A DNA stretch of 64,000 bases from Streptosporangium brasiliense. Its GTDB lineage: Bacteria > Actinomycetota > Actinomycetes > Streptosporangiales > Streptosporangiaceae. The stretch lies in the NCBI RefSeq assembly GCF_030811595.1, contig NZ_JAUSRB010000002.1:1426001-1490000 (forward strand), in the 5' to 3' direction. A program made the translations under genes and the position numbers. Below the pieces are notes generated by a model. That model searched no databases. It saw nothing but the letters and a program-made list of their open reading frames with translations, and was not told the origin of the DNA. This document shows positions 1 to 8,055 of this stretch, piece after piece (within the stretch, counting starts at the first letter, position 1; the number at the start of each line of letters is the position of its first letter).

Positions 1-1
1 C

Positions 2-502
2 GACGCCGTGCTCGCGCCGACCGTCACGCCGCGACTGGTGAACCGTTTCGGCAACGTCCGGGTGATCTTCGGCGGCCTGGTCCTCGCCGCCGTGGCCTAC
101 GCGCTGTTCCTGCCGATCGGCCTCGACTGGACCTACGCGGCCATGTTCCCCACCATGATCATCCTTGGCCTCGCCTTCGCCCTGACCTACGGGCCGCTCA
201 CCATCGCCGCCACGGACGGCATCGCGGAGGAGGAGCAGGGGCTCGCCGGCGGCCTGCTGTACACCTCCTTCCAGTTCGGCTCGGCGCTCGGCCTGTCGGC
301 GGTGACCGCCGTCAGCGCCGCCGTCGCCGGGACCGGCGGCTCGCCCCAGGCCGGGCTCGACGGCTTCCGCGCGGCCCTGCTCGTGCCGCTCGTCGGGGTC
401 CTCCTCGCCGCGGCCGTCACCGCGGCCGGTCTCCGCAGGCGCACCGCGACGGCCGCCGAGCCCTCCCGCGAGACCCTTGAGGCGGCCGGGACATCCCGGT
501 AG
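2..502 (+). CDS. MFS transporter, C-terminal part (5' end outside window)
   Basis: The reading frame is open from the first bases of the window and ends at TAG 500-502, so this is the last ~166 residues of a longer protein. It shows alternating hydrophobic helices (about five membrane segments), a conserved Gly/Pro-rich stretch (LTYGPLTIAATDGI) and EEEQGLAGGL before a further helix, as in the last third of drug-efflux MFS transporters of the DHA2 type. It ends in a charged cytoplasmic tail. Export of a drug or metabolite is inferred from the family; the substrate cannot be read from this fragment. Confidence 0.8.
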   Translation, partial: DAVLAPTVTPRLVNRFGNVRVIFGGLVLAAVAYALFLPIGLDWTYAAMFPTMIILGLAFALTYGPLTIAATDGIAEEEQGLAGGLLYTSFQFGSALGLSAVTAVSAAVAGTGGSPQAGLDGFRAALLVPLVGVLLAAAVTAAGLRRRTATAAEPSRETLEAAGTSR

Positions 503-548
503 ACCGGGGCGGGCGGCGCCCCGGGGCCGCCGGGGTAGGTTCGCTCAC

Positions 549-962
549 GTGTCGTGGTGGAATGTCGTCTGGGGCGTCGCGGCCGGCCTGGCCGCCGTCT
601 GGCTGGCCCTGGCCGCCGCCCTGGTGATCATGCGGCCCCGGGGGGCGCTGCTGACCGAGGCCCTCCGGCTCCTGCCCGACCTCCTGCGTCTCCTGCGGCG
701 CCTGGCCGCCGACCGGACCCTCCCCCGTGGCATCCGCGTACTGCTCGGCCTGCTGCTCGTCTACCTGGCCCTGCCGATCGACCTGATCCCCGACTTCGTC
801 CCGGTGCTGGGCTACGCCGACGACGCCATCATCGTCACCGCCGTCCTGCGGAGCGTGGTCCGCAGGGCGGGGCTGGAGGCGGTGGAGCGCCACTGGCCGG
901 GGACCGCCGACGGCTTCGCCGTACTGTGCCGTCTCACGGGCCTGCGCCCGCCGCCGTCCTGA
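549..962 (+). CDS. DUF1232 (YkvA-like) small membrane protein
   Basis: The 137-residue protein has one N-terminal membrane helix (about residues 4-25), a basic linker, then the DUF1232 core, recognisable from YLALPIDLIPDFVPVLGYAD (roughly residues 73-92) followed by a second hydrophobic stretch. The GTG at 549 is preferred because it begins immediately before the first helix; a start at 477 would overlap the previous gene and add low-complexity sequence. The function of DUF1232 is unknown; it is widespread in bacteria and predicted to be membrane-associated. The gene stands alone, with a tandem repeat directly after its stop. Confidence 0.75.
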   Translation: MSWWNVVWGVAAGLAAVWLALAAALVIMRPRGALLTEALRLLPDLLRLLRRLAADRTLPRGIRVLLGLLLVYLALPIDLIPDFVPVLGYADDAIIVTAVLRSVVRRAGLEAVERHWPGTADGFAVLCRLTGLRPPPS

Positions 963-975
963 ACCTCCTCACCCC

Positions 976-1035
976 GGACCTCTCTACCTCGGACCTCTCT
1001 GCCTCGGACCTCTCTACCTCGGACCTCTCTACCTC
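976..1035. repeat. Tandem repeat, 4 x 15 bp
   Basis: Four consecutive copies of GGACCTCTCTACCTC (the second has one change, A to G) lie 14 bp after the stop of the DUF1232 gene. The repeat is in no gene that I can support. Confidence 0.9.
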
Positions 1036-1259
1036 GGGTCCGGCGGGCCCGGACCGCGTAACGAACGGGACGGTCATGGGACTGTGCAGGGAGAAGACTG
1101 CGGACATCCGGCGGTCAGGCCGGGGAGGAGAAGGTGTCGTCCCAGCTCAGGGCGGGAATCTTCTATCTCCGGGACTGGCCGCGCTCCGGAGCGCTTCAAC
1201 GGAGAGGACGCACCACGACGTCATGAATGTCCCAGCTGCCCGACCAGGAGGAGACAATC

Positions 1260-1910
1260 GTGGAGCCCTTCACGGGCGGTAGGCTCCCCCCGGACGATGT
1301 CGTCGTCGCGGCGCTGCGCGCCGGGGACGAGACGATGTTCGCGGCGCTGCTGGACACCTGGTCGCGGGGGATGCTGTGGCTGGCCCGCTCGCACGTGTCC
1401 ACCAACGACTCCGCCGAGGAGATCGTGCAGGACACCTGGCTGGCGGTGATCAGGGGGATCGAGGGCTTCGAAGGCCGCTCGTCCGTCAAGACGTGGGTCT
1501 ACCGGATCCTGGTCAACACGGCCAAGAAGCGGGGCGTGCGCGAGAACCGCACGGTCCCCTGGAGCAGCGTCTTCGAGCAGGAGCGGCCGACTGTCGACCG
1601 CTCGCGTTTCCAGGGCGTGGACGACCCCTTCCCCGGACACTGGAAGGAACTGCCCACCGCCTGGCCGACCCCTGAGGGCGAGGTGCTCGCCTCGGAGGTG
1701 CGCGGCCGGATCGCGGCGGCCCTGGCCGAGCTTCCCCCCAGGCAGCGGGCGGTCATCACACTCCGAGACGTCGAGGGGTGCACATCGGAGGAGGTCTGCG
1801 AGATCCTGGAGATCTCCGCGGCCAACCAGCGTGTCCTGCTGCACCGCGCCCGCGCTGCGGTGCGCGGGCGGCTGGAGGAGTATTTCGAGACGGCGAGGCG
1901 GTCGGCGTAG
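1260..1910 (+). CDS. ECF-type RNA polymerase sigma factor
   Basis: A 216-residue group-4 sigma factor. Region 2 contains SAEEIVQDTWLAVIRGIEGF and SSVKTWVYRILVN; region 4 contains ELPPRQRAVITLRDVEGCTS and the helix-turn-helix EVCEILEISAANQRVLLHRA. It would direct RNA polymerase to a small stress or envelope regulon. The GTG start at 1260 has AGGAGGAG seven bases upstream; an ATG at 1227 is in frame but lacks such a site. The next gene, a zinc-finger anti-sigma factor, starts on the last base of its stop codon (TAGTG), which implies translational coupling. Confidence 0.93.
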   Translation: MEPFTGGRLPPDDVVVAALRAGDETMFAALLDTWSRGMLWLARSHVSTNDSAEEIVQDTWLAVIRGIEGFEGRSSVKTWVYRILVNTAKKRGVRENRTVPWSSVFEQERPTVDRSRFQGVDDPFPGHWKELPTAWPTPEGEVLASEVRGRIAAALAELPPRQRAVITLRDVEGCTSEEVCEILEISAANQRVLLHRARAAVRGRLEEYFETARRSA

Positions 1911-2191
1911 TGGAATCGGTTCAGCATCGAGACGGTAAGGCGGTCAGCGTCGTGAAGCGGTTCAGCTGCGACGAGGTGGTGGAACTCGTGACCGTCTACC
2001 TGGAGGGTGAGCTCGACGCGCCCAGGGGAGGCCGGTTCGAGGAACATCTCGGCGGCTGTGAGGGCTGCGAGCGCTACCTCGGCCAGTTCCGCGCCACCAT
2101 CGGCGCCCTCGGCGAGCTGCCGCCCACGGCCCTGCCCGGCGAAGCGCGCGAGCGGCTGCTGGCCGCCTTCCGCGACCGGGGACGGCCCTGA
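1910..2191 (+). CDS. Zinc-finger anti-sigma factor
   Basis: A 93-residue protein with the zf-HC2 (ZAS-like) signature H-x3-C-x2-C in EEHLGGCEGCERYL, after a helix that begins with a conserved Cys (FSCDEVVELVTVYLEGELD). No membrane segment is seen, so it is a short soluble anti-sigma factor, as in RsrA-type proteins. It shares TAGTG with the stop of the sigma gene and is presumably its cognate inhibitor. The start is taken at GTG 1910; GTG 1951 is an alternative. Redox or zinc sensing is possible but cannot be judged from sequence. Confidence 0.85.
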   Translation: MESVQHRDGKAVSVVKRFSCDEVVELVTVYLEGELDAPRGGRFEEHLGGCEGCERYLGQFRATIGALGELPPTALPGEARERLLAAFRDRGRP

Positions 2192-2197
2192 CGCCGG

Positions 2198-2494
2198 CTA
2201 CCGCCCGCCTCCCACGGCCCGGGACGGCCCTGGCCCCGGGCCGGAGAAGGCCACGCGCAGCCTCCTGAGCACCCCGCCCGTGACGCCGTCGCCCCGGAGG
2301 CAGCCGAGGGCCTCGACCATCGCCCGGATCTGCTCCAGATGGACCGAGCAGCCGGCGCACCCGGCCAGATGGGCCTCCATGCGCCGCCGCCGCCCGGCGG
2401 GGAGCGCCCCGTCGAGGTAGTCGGTGACGAGCCCGACGGCCTCACGGCAGCCGACCGGGCGCCGGGACCGGGATCCGGCTCGCATCATTCTCAC
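2198..2494 (-). CDS. Second zinc-finger anti-sigma-like protein, orphan
   Basis: A 98-residue protein with the same architecture as the anti-sigma factor that converges on it: a first Cys in VGCREAVGLVTDYLDGALP, then the H-x3-C-x2-C finger in MEAHLAGCAGCSVHLEQI. Stops of the two genes are six bases apart. No sigma factor lies upstream on its own strand; its 5' end instead faces egtA. It may regulate a sigma factor encoded elsewhere, or be a diverged duplicate of its neighbour. The C-terminal tail is Gly/Pro-rich and short. Confidence 0.75.
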   Translation of the reverse strand: MRMMRAGSRSRRPVGCREAVGLVTDYLDGALPAGRRRRMEAHLAGCAGCSVHLEQIRAMVEALGCLRGDGVTGGVLRRLRVAFSGPGPGPSRAVGGGR

Positions 2495-2533
2495 CTGTGC
2501 CCCATGTGACCGTAGTGCCGCTCGCGGTCGATC

Positions 2534-2587
2534 CGTTACACCCCGGCCCGCTGTAACGCTTGCGCGCCTCGCGGGTCTATAGACCCG
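2534..2587. promoter_or_regulatory. Two inverted repeats upstream of egtA
   Basis: In the 117-bp gap between the orphan anti-sigma-like gene and egtA there is a 7-bp-arm inverted repeat (CGTTACA 2534-2540, TGTAACG 2552-2558) and a perfect 16-bp palindrome, CGGGTCTATAGACCCG, at 2572-2587. The second ends 25 bp before the egtA ATG. Their position suggests operators or a promoter-overlapping site for the ergothioneine operon; the binding protein is unknown. Confidence 0.5.
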
Positions 2588-2611
2588 TACACATCGGGCA
2601 AAGGGGGCACG

Positions 2612-3838
2612 ATGATCGATCTGGCCGCCGAGGGCGCGCTGGTCCGGGGCGCTTCGGATGTGGCGGACTTCGCGCGAGGCTGCTTCCGCGGCTCCACCGG
2701 GGACCAGGTGGGGATCGAGCTGGAATTCCTGGTCTTCGACCGGGCCGCCCCCGCCCGCCAGGTCCCGCTGGCCAGGATCGCCGACGCGCTGCCCCCGCTG
2801 CCCGGCGGGAGCCGGGTGACCTTCGAACCGGGCGGCCAGCTCGAACTCTCCGGCCCGGCGGGTCCGCTGCCGGAGGCGATCGCCCGCCTCGCCGCCGACG
2901 TGAACGCCGCGCGCGCGGCCCTGCGGGAGGCGGGCCTGGCGCTGGCCGGGGTGGGTCTCGACCCGGTACGGCCAGCCCGACGGCAGCTACGGCTGCCCCG
3001 CTACGAGGCGATGGCCGAGTTCCTCGGCACGCCGTACGGGTCCCTGATGATGTGCTCGACGGCGTCGATCCAGGTCAACCTGGACCTGGGCGGCAGGCCC
3101 GCGGTCCGGTGGGAGCGCACGCACCTGCTGGGGCCCGTCCTGACGGCGGCCTTCGCCAACTCACCACTCAGCGGGGGCCGGCCGTGCGGGTGGATGTCGG
3201 GACGCCAGGCGGTGTGGGAGAACCTGGACCGGACCCGGACGGCCCCCGTCCCCGCGACCGGCGACCCGGCCTCGGCCTGGGCGGAATACCTGCTCGACGC
3301 CCGGCTCATGCTCGTACGCGAGGACGGTGAGCGGTGCCGCACGGTCCGCGACGGCTCGACCTTCCGCGACTGGCTGTCGGCCCCCACCCGCCCGCCGACC
3401 CTGGCGGACCTGGCCTACCACGCCACGACGATCTTCCCTCCGGTGCGGCCGCGCGGCTGGCTGGAGATCCGCTACCTCGACGCCCAGGACCCGGCGAGCT
3501 GGCCGGTGTGCGTGGCGGTGACCCACGCCCTCGTGATGGACGACCGCGCGGCCGACACGGCGCTGGCCGCCGCCGAGCCGTACGCGGGGATGTGGCCGTG
3601 GGCGGCGCGCCTCGGCCTGGCGGAGCCACGGCTGAGGAGCGCCGCCGAGACCTGTTTCGAGGCCGCCCTCGCGGCGCTGCCCCGCCTGGGCGCGGCCCCG
3701 GACCTGGTCCGCGAGGTGGCCGCGTTCGCCGACCGCCACGTGACGACCGGCCGCCCGCCGGCCGCGGACCTGCTGGATCTGGTGAAAGGGCCGGCGCGGA
3801 GCCTGTCGGCCTGGCTGACCGAGGAAGGACAGGCATGA
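2612..3838 (+). CDS. egtA: Glutamate-cysteine ligase of ergothioneine biosynthesis
   Basis: 408 residues, the usual length of EgtA. It joins glutamate and cysteine to give gamma-glutamylcysteine, the sulfur donor used by EgtB in actinomycetes. Family marks include GIELEFLVFD near the N-terminus (Glu metal ligands), FEPGGQLELSGP, SIQVNLDLG and LEIRYLDAQD. The start ATG 2612 follows AAAGGGGG. The stop overlaps the egtB start as ATGA, so the two are translationally coupled. Assignment rests on both the family motifs and the egtBCD genes that follow. Confidence 0.93.
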   Translation: MIDLAAEGALVRGASDVADFARGCFRGSTGDQVGIELEFLVFDRAAPARQVPLARIADALPPLPGGSRVTFEPGGQLELSGPAGPLPEAIARLAADVNAARAALREAGLALAGVGLDPVRPARRQLRLPRYEAMAEFLGTPYGSLMMCSTASIQVNLDLGGRPAVRWERTHLLGPVLTAAFANSPLSGGRPCGWMSGRQAVWENLDRTRTAPVPATGDPASAWAEYLLDARLMLVREDGERCRTVRDGSTFRDWLSAPTRPPTLADLAYHATTIFPPVRPRGWLEIRYLDAQDPASWPVCVAVTHALVMDDRAADTALAAAEPYAGMWPWAARLGLAEPRLRSAAETCFEAALAALPRLGAAPDLVREVAAFADRHVTTGRPPAADLLDLVKGPARSLSAWLTEEGQA

Positions 3839-5136
3839 ACGACTTCAAGGAACGCATCGCCGCCGAGCTGGTCGCGGTGCGTAACCGGTCGCTGGCCTAT
3901 ACCGACACCGAGGACGACCTGCTGGTCAGACAGCACTCTCCGTTGATGTCGCCGCTGGTGTGGGATCTGGCGCACGTGGGCAACTACGAGGAGCTGTGGG
4001 TGCTGCGGGAGGCCGGCGGGATCACCCCGCTCCGCCCCGAGATCGACGACCTGTACGACGCGTTCAAGCACCCGCGCAAGGACCGCCCGAGCCTGCCCAT
4101 CCTGGGGCCGGGCGAGGCGCGCCACTACATCGAGGGCGTGCGCGGCCGGGTGCTGGACGTCCTCGACGCGATCGACCTGGAGGGCCCCGACCCCCTGCAC
4201 CGGGACGCCTTCGTCTTCGGCCTGGTGATCCAGCACGAGCACCAGCACGACGAGACCATGCTCGCCACCCTGCAACTGTCGGAGGAGCCGGGCCTGGTCC
4301 GCGACGGCGGCCTGCCGTCCGGCGGGCCCGCGGGCGCCGAGGAGGTGCTCGTCCCCGCCGGTCCCTTCCTGATGGGCACCGACACCCAGCCCTGGGCCTA
4401 CGACAACGAACGCCCCGCCCACCGGGTCGACCTGGCCGCCTACTGGATCGACAGGCTCCCCGTCGGCAACCGCGCCTACACCGCCTTCATCGAGGACGGC
4501 GGCTACGACGACCCCCGCTGGTGGACGCCGGAGGGCTGGGGCTGGCGCCGGCAGACCCGCGCCCACGCCCCGCTGTTCTGGACCAGGGACGGGGGCATCT
4601 GGTGGCGCACCCGTTTCGGCCGGCCCGAGCCCGTGCCCATGGACGAGCCCGTCCAGCACGTCTGCTGGTACGAGGCCGACGCCTACGCCCGCTGGGCCGG
4701 CAAGCGGCTGCCCACCGAGGCCGAGTGGGAGAAGGCCTGCGGCTGGGATCCCGCGGCGGAGCGGTCGCGGACCTACCCGTGGGGTGACGACGCCCCCGGA
4801 CCCGGCCGGGCCAACCTCGGGCACCGGGCGGCGCGGCCCGCGCCGCTGGGCGCCTTCCCCGCCGGGGCGAGCGCCTACGGCGCCGAGCAGATGGTCGGCG
4901 ACGTGTGGGAGTGGACCGCCTCCCGGTTCCTGCCCTACCCCGGCTTCCGCAGCTTCCCCTACCGCGAGTACAGCGAGGTCTTCTTCGGCAAGGACTACCG
5001 GGTGCTGCGCGGCGGATCCTGGGCGGCCGACCCGGCCGCGGTCCGCACGACGTTCCGGAACTGGGACCATCCGATCCGCAGGCAGATCTTCTCCGGTTTC
5101 CGCTGCGCCCGGTCGGCCTCCCCGGAGCAGGCGTAG
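3835..5136 (+). CDS. egtB: Iron-dependent sulfoxide synthase EgtB
   Basis: 433 residues. EgtB uses O2 and non-haem iron to couple gamma-glutamylcysteine to hercynine (N-alpha-trimethylhistidine). The N-terminal DinB-like domain holds the iron ligands: His in WDLAHVGNYEELW and the HX3HXE motif in HEHQHDETM (about residues 138-146). The C-terminal FGE-sulfatase domain shows VPAGPFLMGTD, RLPTEAEWEKAC, VGDVWEWTAS and VLRGGSWAADP. The ATG start overlaps the egtA stop by four bases, and egtC begins directly after its TAG. Confidence 0.96.
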   Translation: MNDFKERIAAELVAVRNRSLAYTDTEDDLLVRQHSPLMSPLVWDLAHVGNYEELWVLREAGGITPLRPEIDDLYDAFKHPRKDRPSLPILGPGEARHYIEGVRGRVLDVLDAIDLEGPDPLHRDAFVFGLVIQHEHQHDETMLATLQLSEEPGLVRDGGLPSGGPAGAEEVLVPAGPFLMGTDTQPWAYDNERPAHRVDLAAYWIDRLPVGNRAYTAFIEDGGYDDPRWWTPEGWGWRRQTRAHAPLFWTRDGGIWWRTRFGRPEPVPMDEPVQHVCWYEADAYARWAGKRLPTEAEWEKACGWDPAAERSRTYPWGDDAPGPGRANLGHRAARPAPLGAFPAGASAYGAEQMVGDVWEWTASRFLPYPGFRSFPYREYSEVFFGKDYRVLRGGSWAADPAAVRTTFRNWDHPIRRQIFSGFRCARSASPEQA

Positions 5137-5841
5137 ATGTGCCGCCACGCCGCCTGGCTGGGCGCTCCCCGGACCCTCGCCTCGCTGATCCACGGACCCG
5201 AGCACGGCCTGCTCCGGCAGTCCTACGCCCCGCGCCTGCAGCGCCACGGCACGGTCAACGCCGACGGTTTCGGCATGGGCTGGTACGACGCCGCCCGCCC
5301 GGAGCCGGTCCGCTACCGCCGCTCCGTCCCCATCTGGACGGACGCCAACCTGCCCGCCCTCGCCCAGATCGGCCGCTCGGGCTGCCTGCTGGCCGCCATC
5401 CGGTCGGCGACCGTCGGCATGCCGATCGAGGAGAGCGCGACCGCGCCCTTCGCCGACGGGCCGTGGCTGCTCAGCCACAACGGCAGGGTCGCGCGGGAGG
5501 TGGTCCGCGGGCTCGCCCGCGACGCGGAGAGCGCCTGCGACTCCGCGTGGCTCGCCGCCGCGGTCTTCACCCGGCGACGCGCCGGGCTGCCGCTCGGCGA
5601 CGCGCTGGCGGAGGTCGTCACCCGGGCCGGGGCGGAGGACCCCGGCGCCCGCCTGAACCTGCTCGCCTGCGACGGCGCGTCGATCGCCGCGACCGTCTGG
5701 GGCGACACCCTCCACCTCCACCTCGACGACGGCGTGCTCGTGGCGAGCGAGCCGCTGGACGACCGGTCCGGCTGGCAGGCCGTACCGGACCGGAAACTGG
5801 TCCTCGCCTCTCCCGACGGCGTGTGCATCCAGCCACTGTGA
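5137..5841 (+). CDS. egtC: Gamma-glutamyl hercynylcysteine sulfoxide amidohydrolase
   Basis: 234 residues, class-II glutamine-amidotransferase fold. EgtC removes the gamma-glutamyl group from the EgtB product. The N-terminal Cys2 nucleophile is present (MCRHAAWLG), followed by typical NADGFGMGWYD and WLLSHNGRV motifs. The ATG follows the egtB stop with no gap, so the start is unambiguous. The next enzyme of the pathway, the C-S lyase EgtE, is not encoded nearby and must come from another locus or from a generic PLP lyase. Confidence 0.95.
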   Translation: MCRHAAWLGAPRTLASLIHGPEHGLLRQSYAPRLQRHGTVNADGFGMGWYDAARPEPVRYRRSVPIWTDANLPALAQIGRSGCLLAAIRSATVGMPIEESATAPFADGPWLLSHNGRVAREVVRGLARDAESACDSAWLAAAVFTRRRAGLPLGDALAEVVTRAGAEDPGARLNLLACDGASIAATVWGDTLHLHLDDGVLVASEPLDDRSGWQAVPDRKLVLASPDGVCIQPL

Positions 5842-5996
5842 GCGGACGGAGCGAGATCACCGCGAGACATGGCATCTCGGTCACGGGCCGGCGGGCCGCC
5901 GGGCGAGGAGGGACGTGACCGGGCGGATCGAGATCACCGGTAACCACAGCACCCCGGTCACGGGCCGACCGGCCGCCAGGCGAGGACGCCCCTGAC
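5840..5996. repeat. Imperfect 77-bp tandem duplication between egtC and egtD
   Basis: The gap after egtC holds two imperfect copies of a 77-bp unit (about 5842-5918 and 5919-5995). Shared blocks include CGAGATCACCG, GGTCACGGGCCG and GGCGAGGA, each 77 bp apart. No open frame of note is present. egtD starts 20 bp after the second copy behind an AGGAGG-type ribosome site. Confidence 0.75.
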
Positions 5997-6016
5997 CCAT
6001 CGACCCAGGAGGCCCC

Positions 6017-6997
6017 GTGTCCGTCAGCCAGTCATCCATGAATCTGGTCAACCATCTCGGTGACGACTACCTGCGTCAGGCACTCGAACACGACGTCCGC
6101 ACCGGACTGTCGTCGACGCCCAAATGGCTGCCGCCCAAGTGGTTCTACGACGCGGCCGGCAGCGATCTGTTCTCCCAGATCACCCGGCTGCCGGAGTATT
6201 ACCCCACCCGCCGCGAGCTGGCCATCCTGCGCCGGCAGTCCGTCGACATCGCCGCGCGCAGCGGCGCGGACACCCTGGTCGAGCTCGGCTCGGGGACCAG
6301 CGAGAAGACCGTCCTGCTGCTCGACGCCCTGTCGGCGGCGGGGACGCTGCGCACCTACACGCCGGTGGACGTCGACGCGGTCACCCTCGGCGACGCCGCG
6401 CGGCGCCTCACCACCCGCTACCCCGGCCTGGCCGTACGGGCCGTCTGCGCCGACTTCGAGCACCATCTGGCGCTGCTGCCGCGCGAGGGGCGGCGGATGG
6501 TGGCCTTCCTCGGCGGCACCATCGGCAACCTCGATCCGGCGGCACGCGAGGTGTTCCTCAAGGAGCTGCGCACCACCCTCCGGCCCGGCGACACTTTCCT
6601 GCTCGGAGCCGACCTGGTCAAGGACACCGGGCGGCTGGTCGCCGCCTACGACGACGCGGCCGGGGTGACCGCCGCCTTCAACCGCAACGTCCTGCGCGTG
6701 GTCAACCGGGAGCTGGACGCCGACTTCGAACCGGACGCGTTCGAGCACGTCGCGCTCTATGACATGCAGCACGACTGGATCGAGATGCGGCTGCGGGCGG
6801 GCCGGGCCATGCGGGTGCGGGTCGGCGACCTCGGCCTGACCGTCTCCTTCACGGCCGGGGAGGAGATGCGCACCGAGATCAGCGCCAAGTTCCGCCCCGA
6901 GGGACTGCGGGCGGAGCTCGCCGCGGCCGGGTTCGCGGTGAGCCGCCACTACACCGATCCGACCGGTGACTTCAGCCTCGTCCTGGCCCGCGTGTGA
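6017..6997 (+). CDS. egtD: L-histidine N-alpha-methyltransferase
   Basis: 326 residues, matching EgtD. It trimethylates the alpha-amino group of histidine with S-adenosylmethionine to give hercynine, the first step of ergothioneine synthesis. The SAM-binding motif is LVELGSGTSEKTVLLLDAL; further family marks are KWFYDAAGSDLFSQI near the N-terminus, FLGGTIGNLDP and LGADLVKD. The GTG start lies behind CAGGAGGCCCC. A 175-bp gap with a duplication separates it from egtC, so it may have its own promoter or be read through. Confidence 0.96.
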   Translation: MSVSQSSMNLVNHLGDDYLRQALEHDVRTGLSSTPKWLPPKWFYDAAGSDLFSQITRLPEYYPTRRELAILRRQSVDIAARSGADTLVELGSGTSEKTVLLLDALSAAGTLRTYTPVDVDAVTLGDAARRLTTRYPGLAVRAVCADFEHHLALLPREGRRMVAFLGGTIGNLDPAAREVFLKELRTTLRPGDTFLLGADLVKDTGRLVAAYDDAAGVTAAFNRNVLRVVNRELDADFEPDAFEHVALYDMQHDWIEMRLRAGRAMRVRVGDLGLTVSFTAGEEMRTEISAKFRPEGLRAELAAAGFAVSRHYTDPTGDFSLVLARV

Positions 6998-7309
6998 CCA
7001 CCGGGAGCCGGCGGCCGGCCACTGGCCGCCGGCTGACGGCGGCCGGGGACCGGCGGCGGCCGGTCTGGGGTCCACGGCCGCCGGCGGGCAGCGGGCGGCG
7101 GGTGGCAGGCGGCGGGCGGCAGGCGGGCGGCGGGCGGAGGTTCCGTGAGAGGTGTCATGCTCCCGTGCCCGCCGGGCCGCTGACATCGCCGGTACGGGGG
7201 ATATCCGTTCCCCCTCACCGGTGAGACCGAGGATCGCTCCCACCGGCGATCACTTTCCGGCGGCGGAAAACCAGGATTGCCTTATCCGCCAACCGCCTGG
7301 AGCCCTGAC
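6998..7309. repeat. Gene-free gap; low-complexity GC tract after egtD
   Basis: From the egtD stop to about 7140 the sequence is almost pure G and C built from variants of GGCCGGCGG and GCGGGCGGC, giving many overlapping inverted repeats; it could terminate egtD transcription but has no U-tract. From 7150 to 7309 the sequence is ordinary and probably holds the promoter of the next gene. No gene was recognised. Confidence 0.6.
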
Positions 7310-7915
7310 ATGAACCCCCGCTTCGCATTCATCGCCACCCCCCTGCTCGTCCTCGCCTACGGGATCATCCGGATCCTCGACGGGCTCGACGGCAGCAGGG
7401 GCCCCGGCCTCGCCTGGACCACCGGCCACCTCGCCTTCCTCGCCGCCCTGGCCCTGTTCGTCCCCGTCTTCTGGGAGATGCGCCGGATGGCGGGCCGCGG
7501 TGTCGTGGCCACGGTGAGCGCCGGGCTCGGGACCGTCGGCATCCTGGCCGCCGCCACACAGTTCGTCATCGACATCGTGGTCGGGTTCCTCTCCGCCGAC
7601 CACGCGGCGATGGGCGTCCTGTTCGACCGGGTCCAGGCCGTCCCCGGCGTCTCCATCGCGATCTACGACGGCGGCCCCTACCTCTTCTACCTCGGTCAGC
7701 TCGCCCTCGTCGTCCAGCTCGCCGTCATCGGCCGCGTCAAGGTCTGGACGCCGCTGCTGGTCCTGATCGACCTCGTCCTCCCGATCGTCGACCGCGACCT
7801 CATCCCGGTGGGCGCGATCTTCCTGCTCGTCTCCTTCGTCCCCCTCGCCCGCGAGCTGGCCCCCGCCGCCAGGCCCGCCGCCCACTCCGCCCGGCGCGCC
7901 ACCACCCACGCGTGA
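7310..7915 (+). CDS. Hypothetical multi-pass membrane protein
   Basis: 201 residues with about six hydrophobic segments (FIATPLLVLAYGIIRILDGL, a second after WTTGHLAFL, then four more) and a short hydrophilic C-terminal tail. The compact helix pattern with a first-loop His (TTGHLAFLAAL) is like DUF4386-type or related small actinobacterial membrane proteins, but I cannot name it. ATG 7310 is chosen over an upstream in-frame start because the helix begins right after it. Its stop overlaps a possible GTG start of the following sensor kinase, so the two could be co-transcribed. Confidence 0.65.
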   Translation: MNPRFAFIATPLLVLAYGIIRILDGLDGSRGPGLAWTTGHLAFLAALALFVPVFWEMRRMAGRGVVATVSAGLGTVGILAAATQFVIDIVVGFLSADHAAMGVLFDRVQAVPGVSIAIYDGGPYLFYLGQLALVVQLAVIGRVKVWTPLLVLIDLVLPIVDRDLIPVGAIFLLVSFVPLARELAPAARPAAHSARRATTHA

Positions 7916-8055
7916 GCAGCCCGGAACGGGCCGACCGGCAGGCCGCGTCCCGGCCGCCGGTCGGCCGCGCGTGGTCGTGGTCCGGGCGGTGGTCCCGGCT
8001 ACGGCCCCGGCCGTGGTCCCCCCGCCGTACCGGCGCGCCGGGGGAGGAAGCAGGA

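Noticed and set aside
1160-1200. GGGAATC near 1158 considered as an ECF -35 element for the sigma gene
   Set aside because: No convincing -10 element at the right spacing was seen, so it was not listed as a promoter.
3161-3739. Long open frames opposite egtA-egtB and other genes
   Set aside because: High GC content opens antisense frames over real genes. These show Arg/Gly/Pro-rich low complexity and no motifs, while the plus-strand genes have clear family motifs.
7000-7140. GC-rich repeats after egtD considered as a CRISPR or G-quadruplex array
   Set aside because: Units are irregular, no spacers or constant direct repeats exist, and G runs are mostly two or three bases broken by C.
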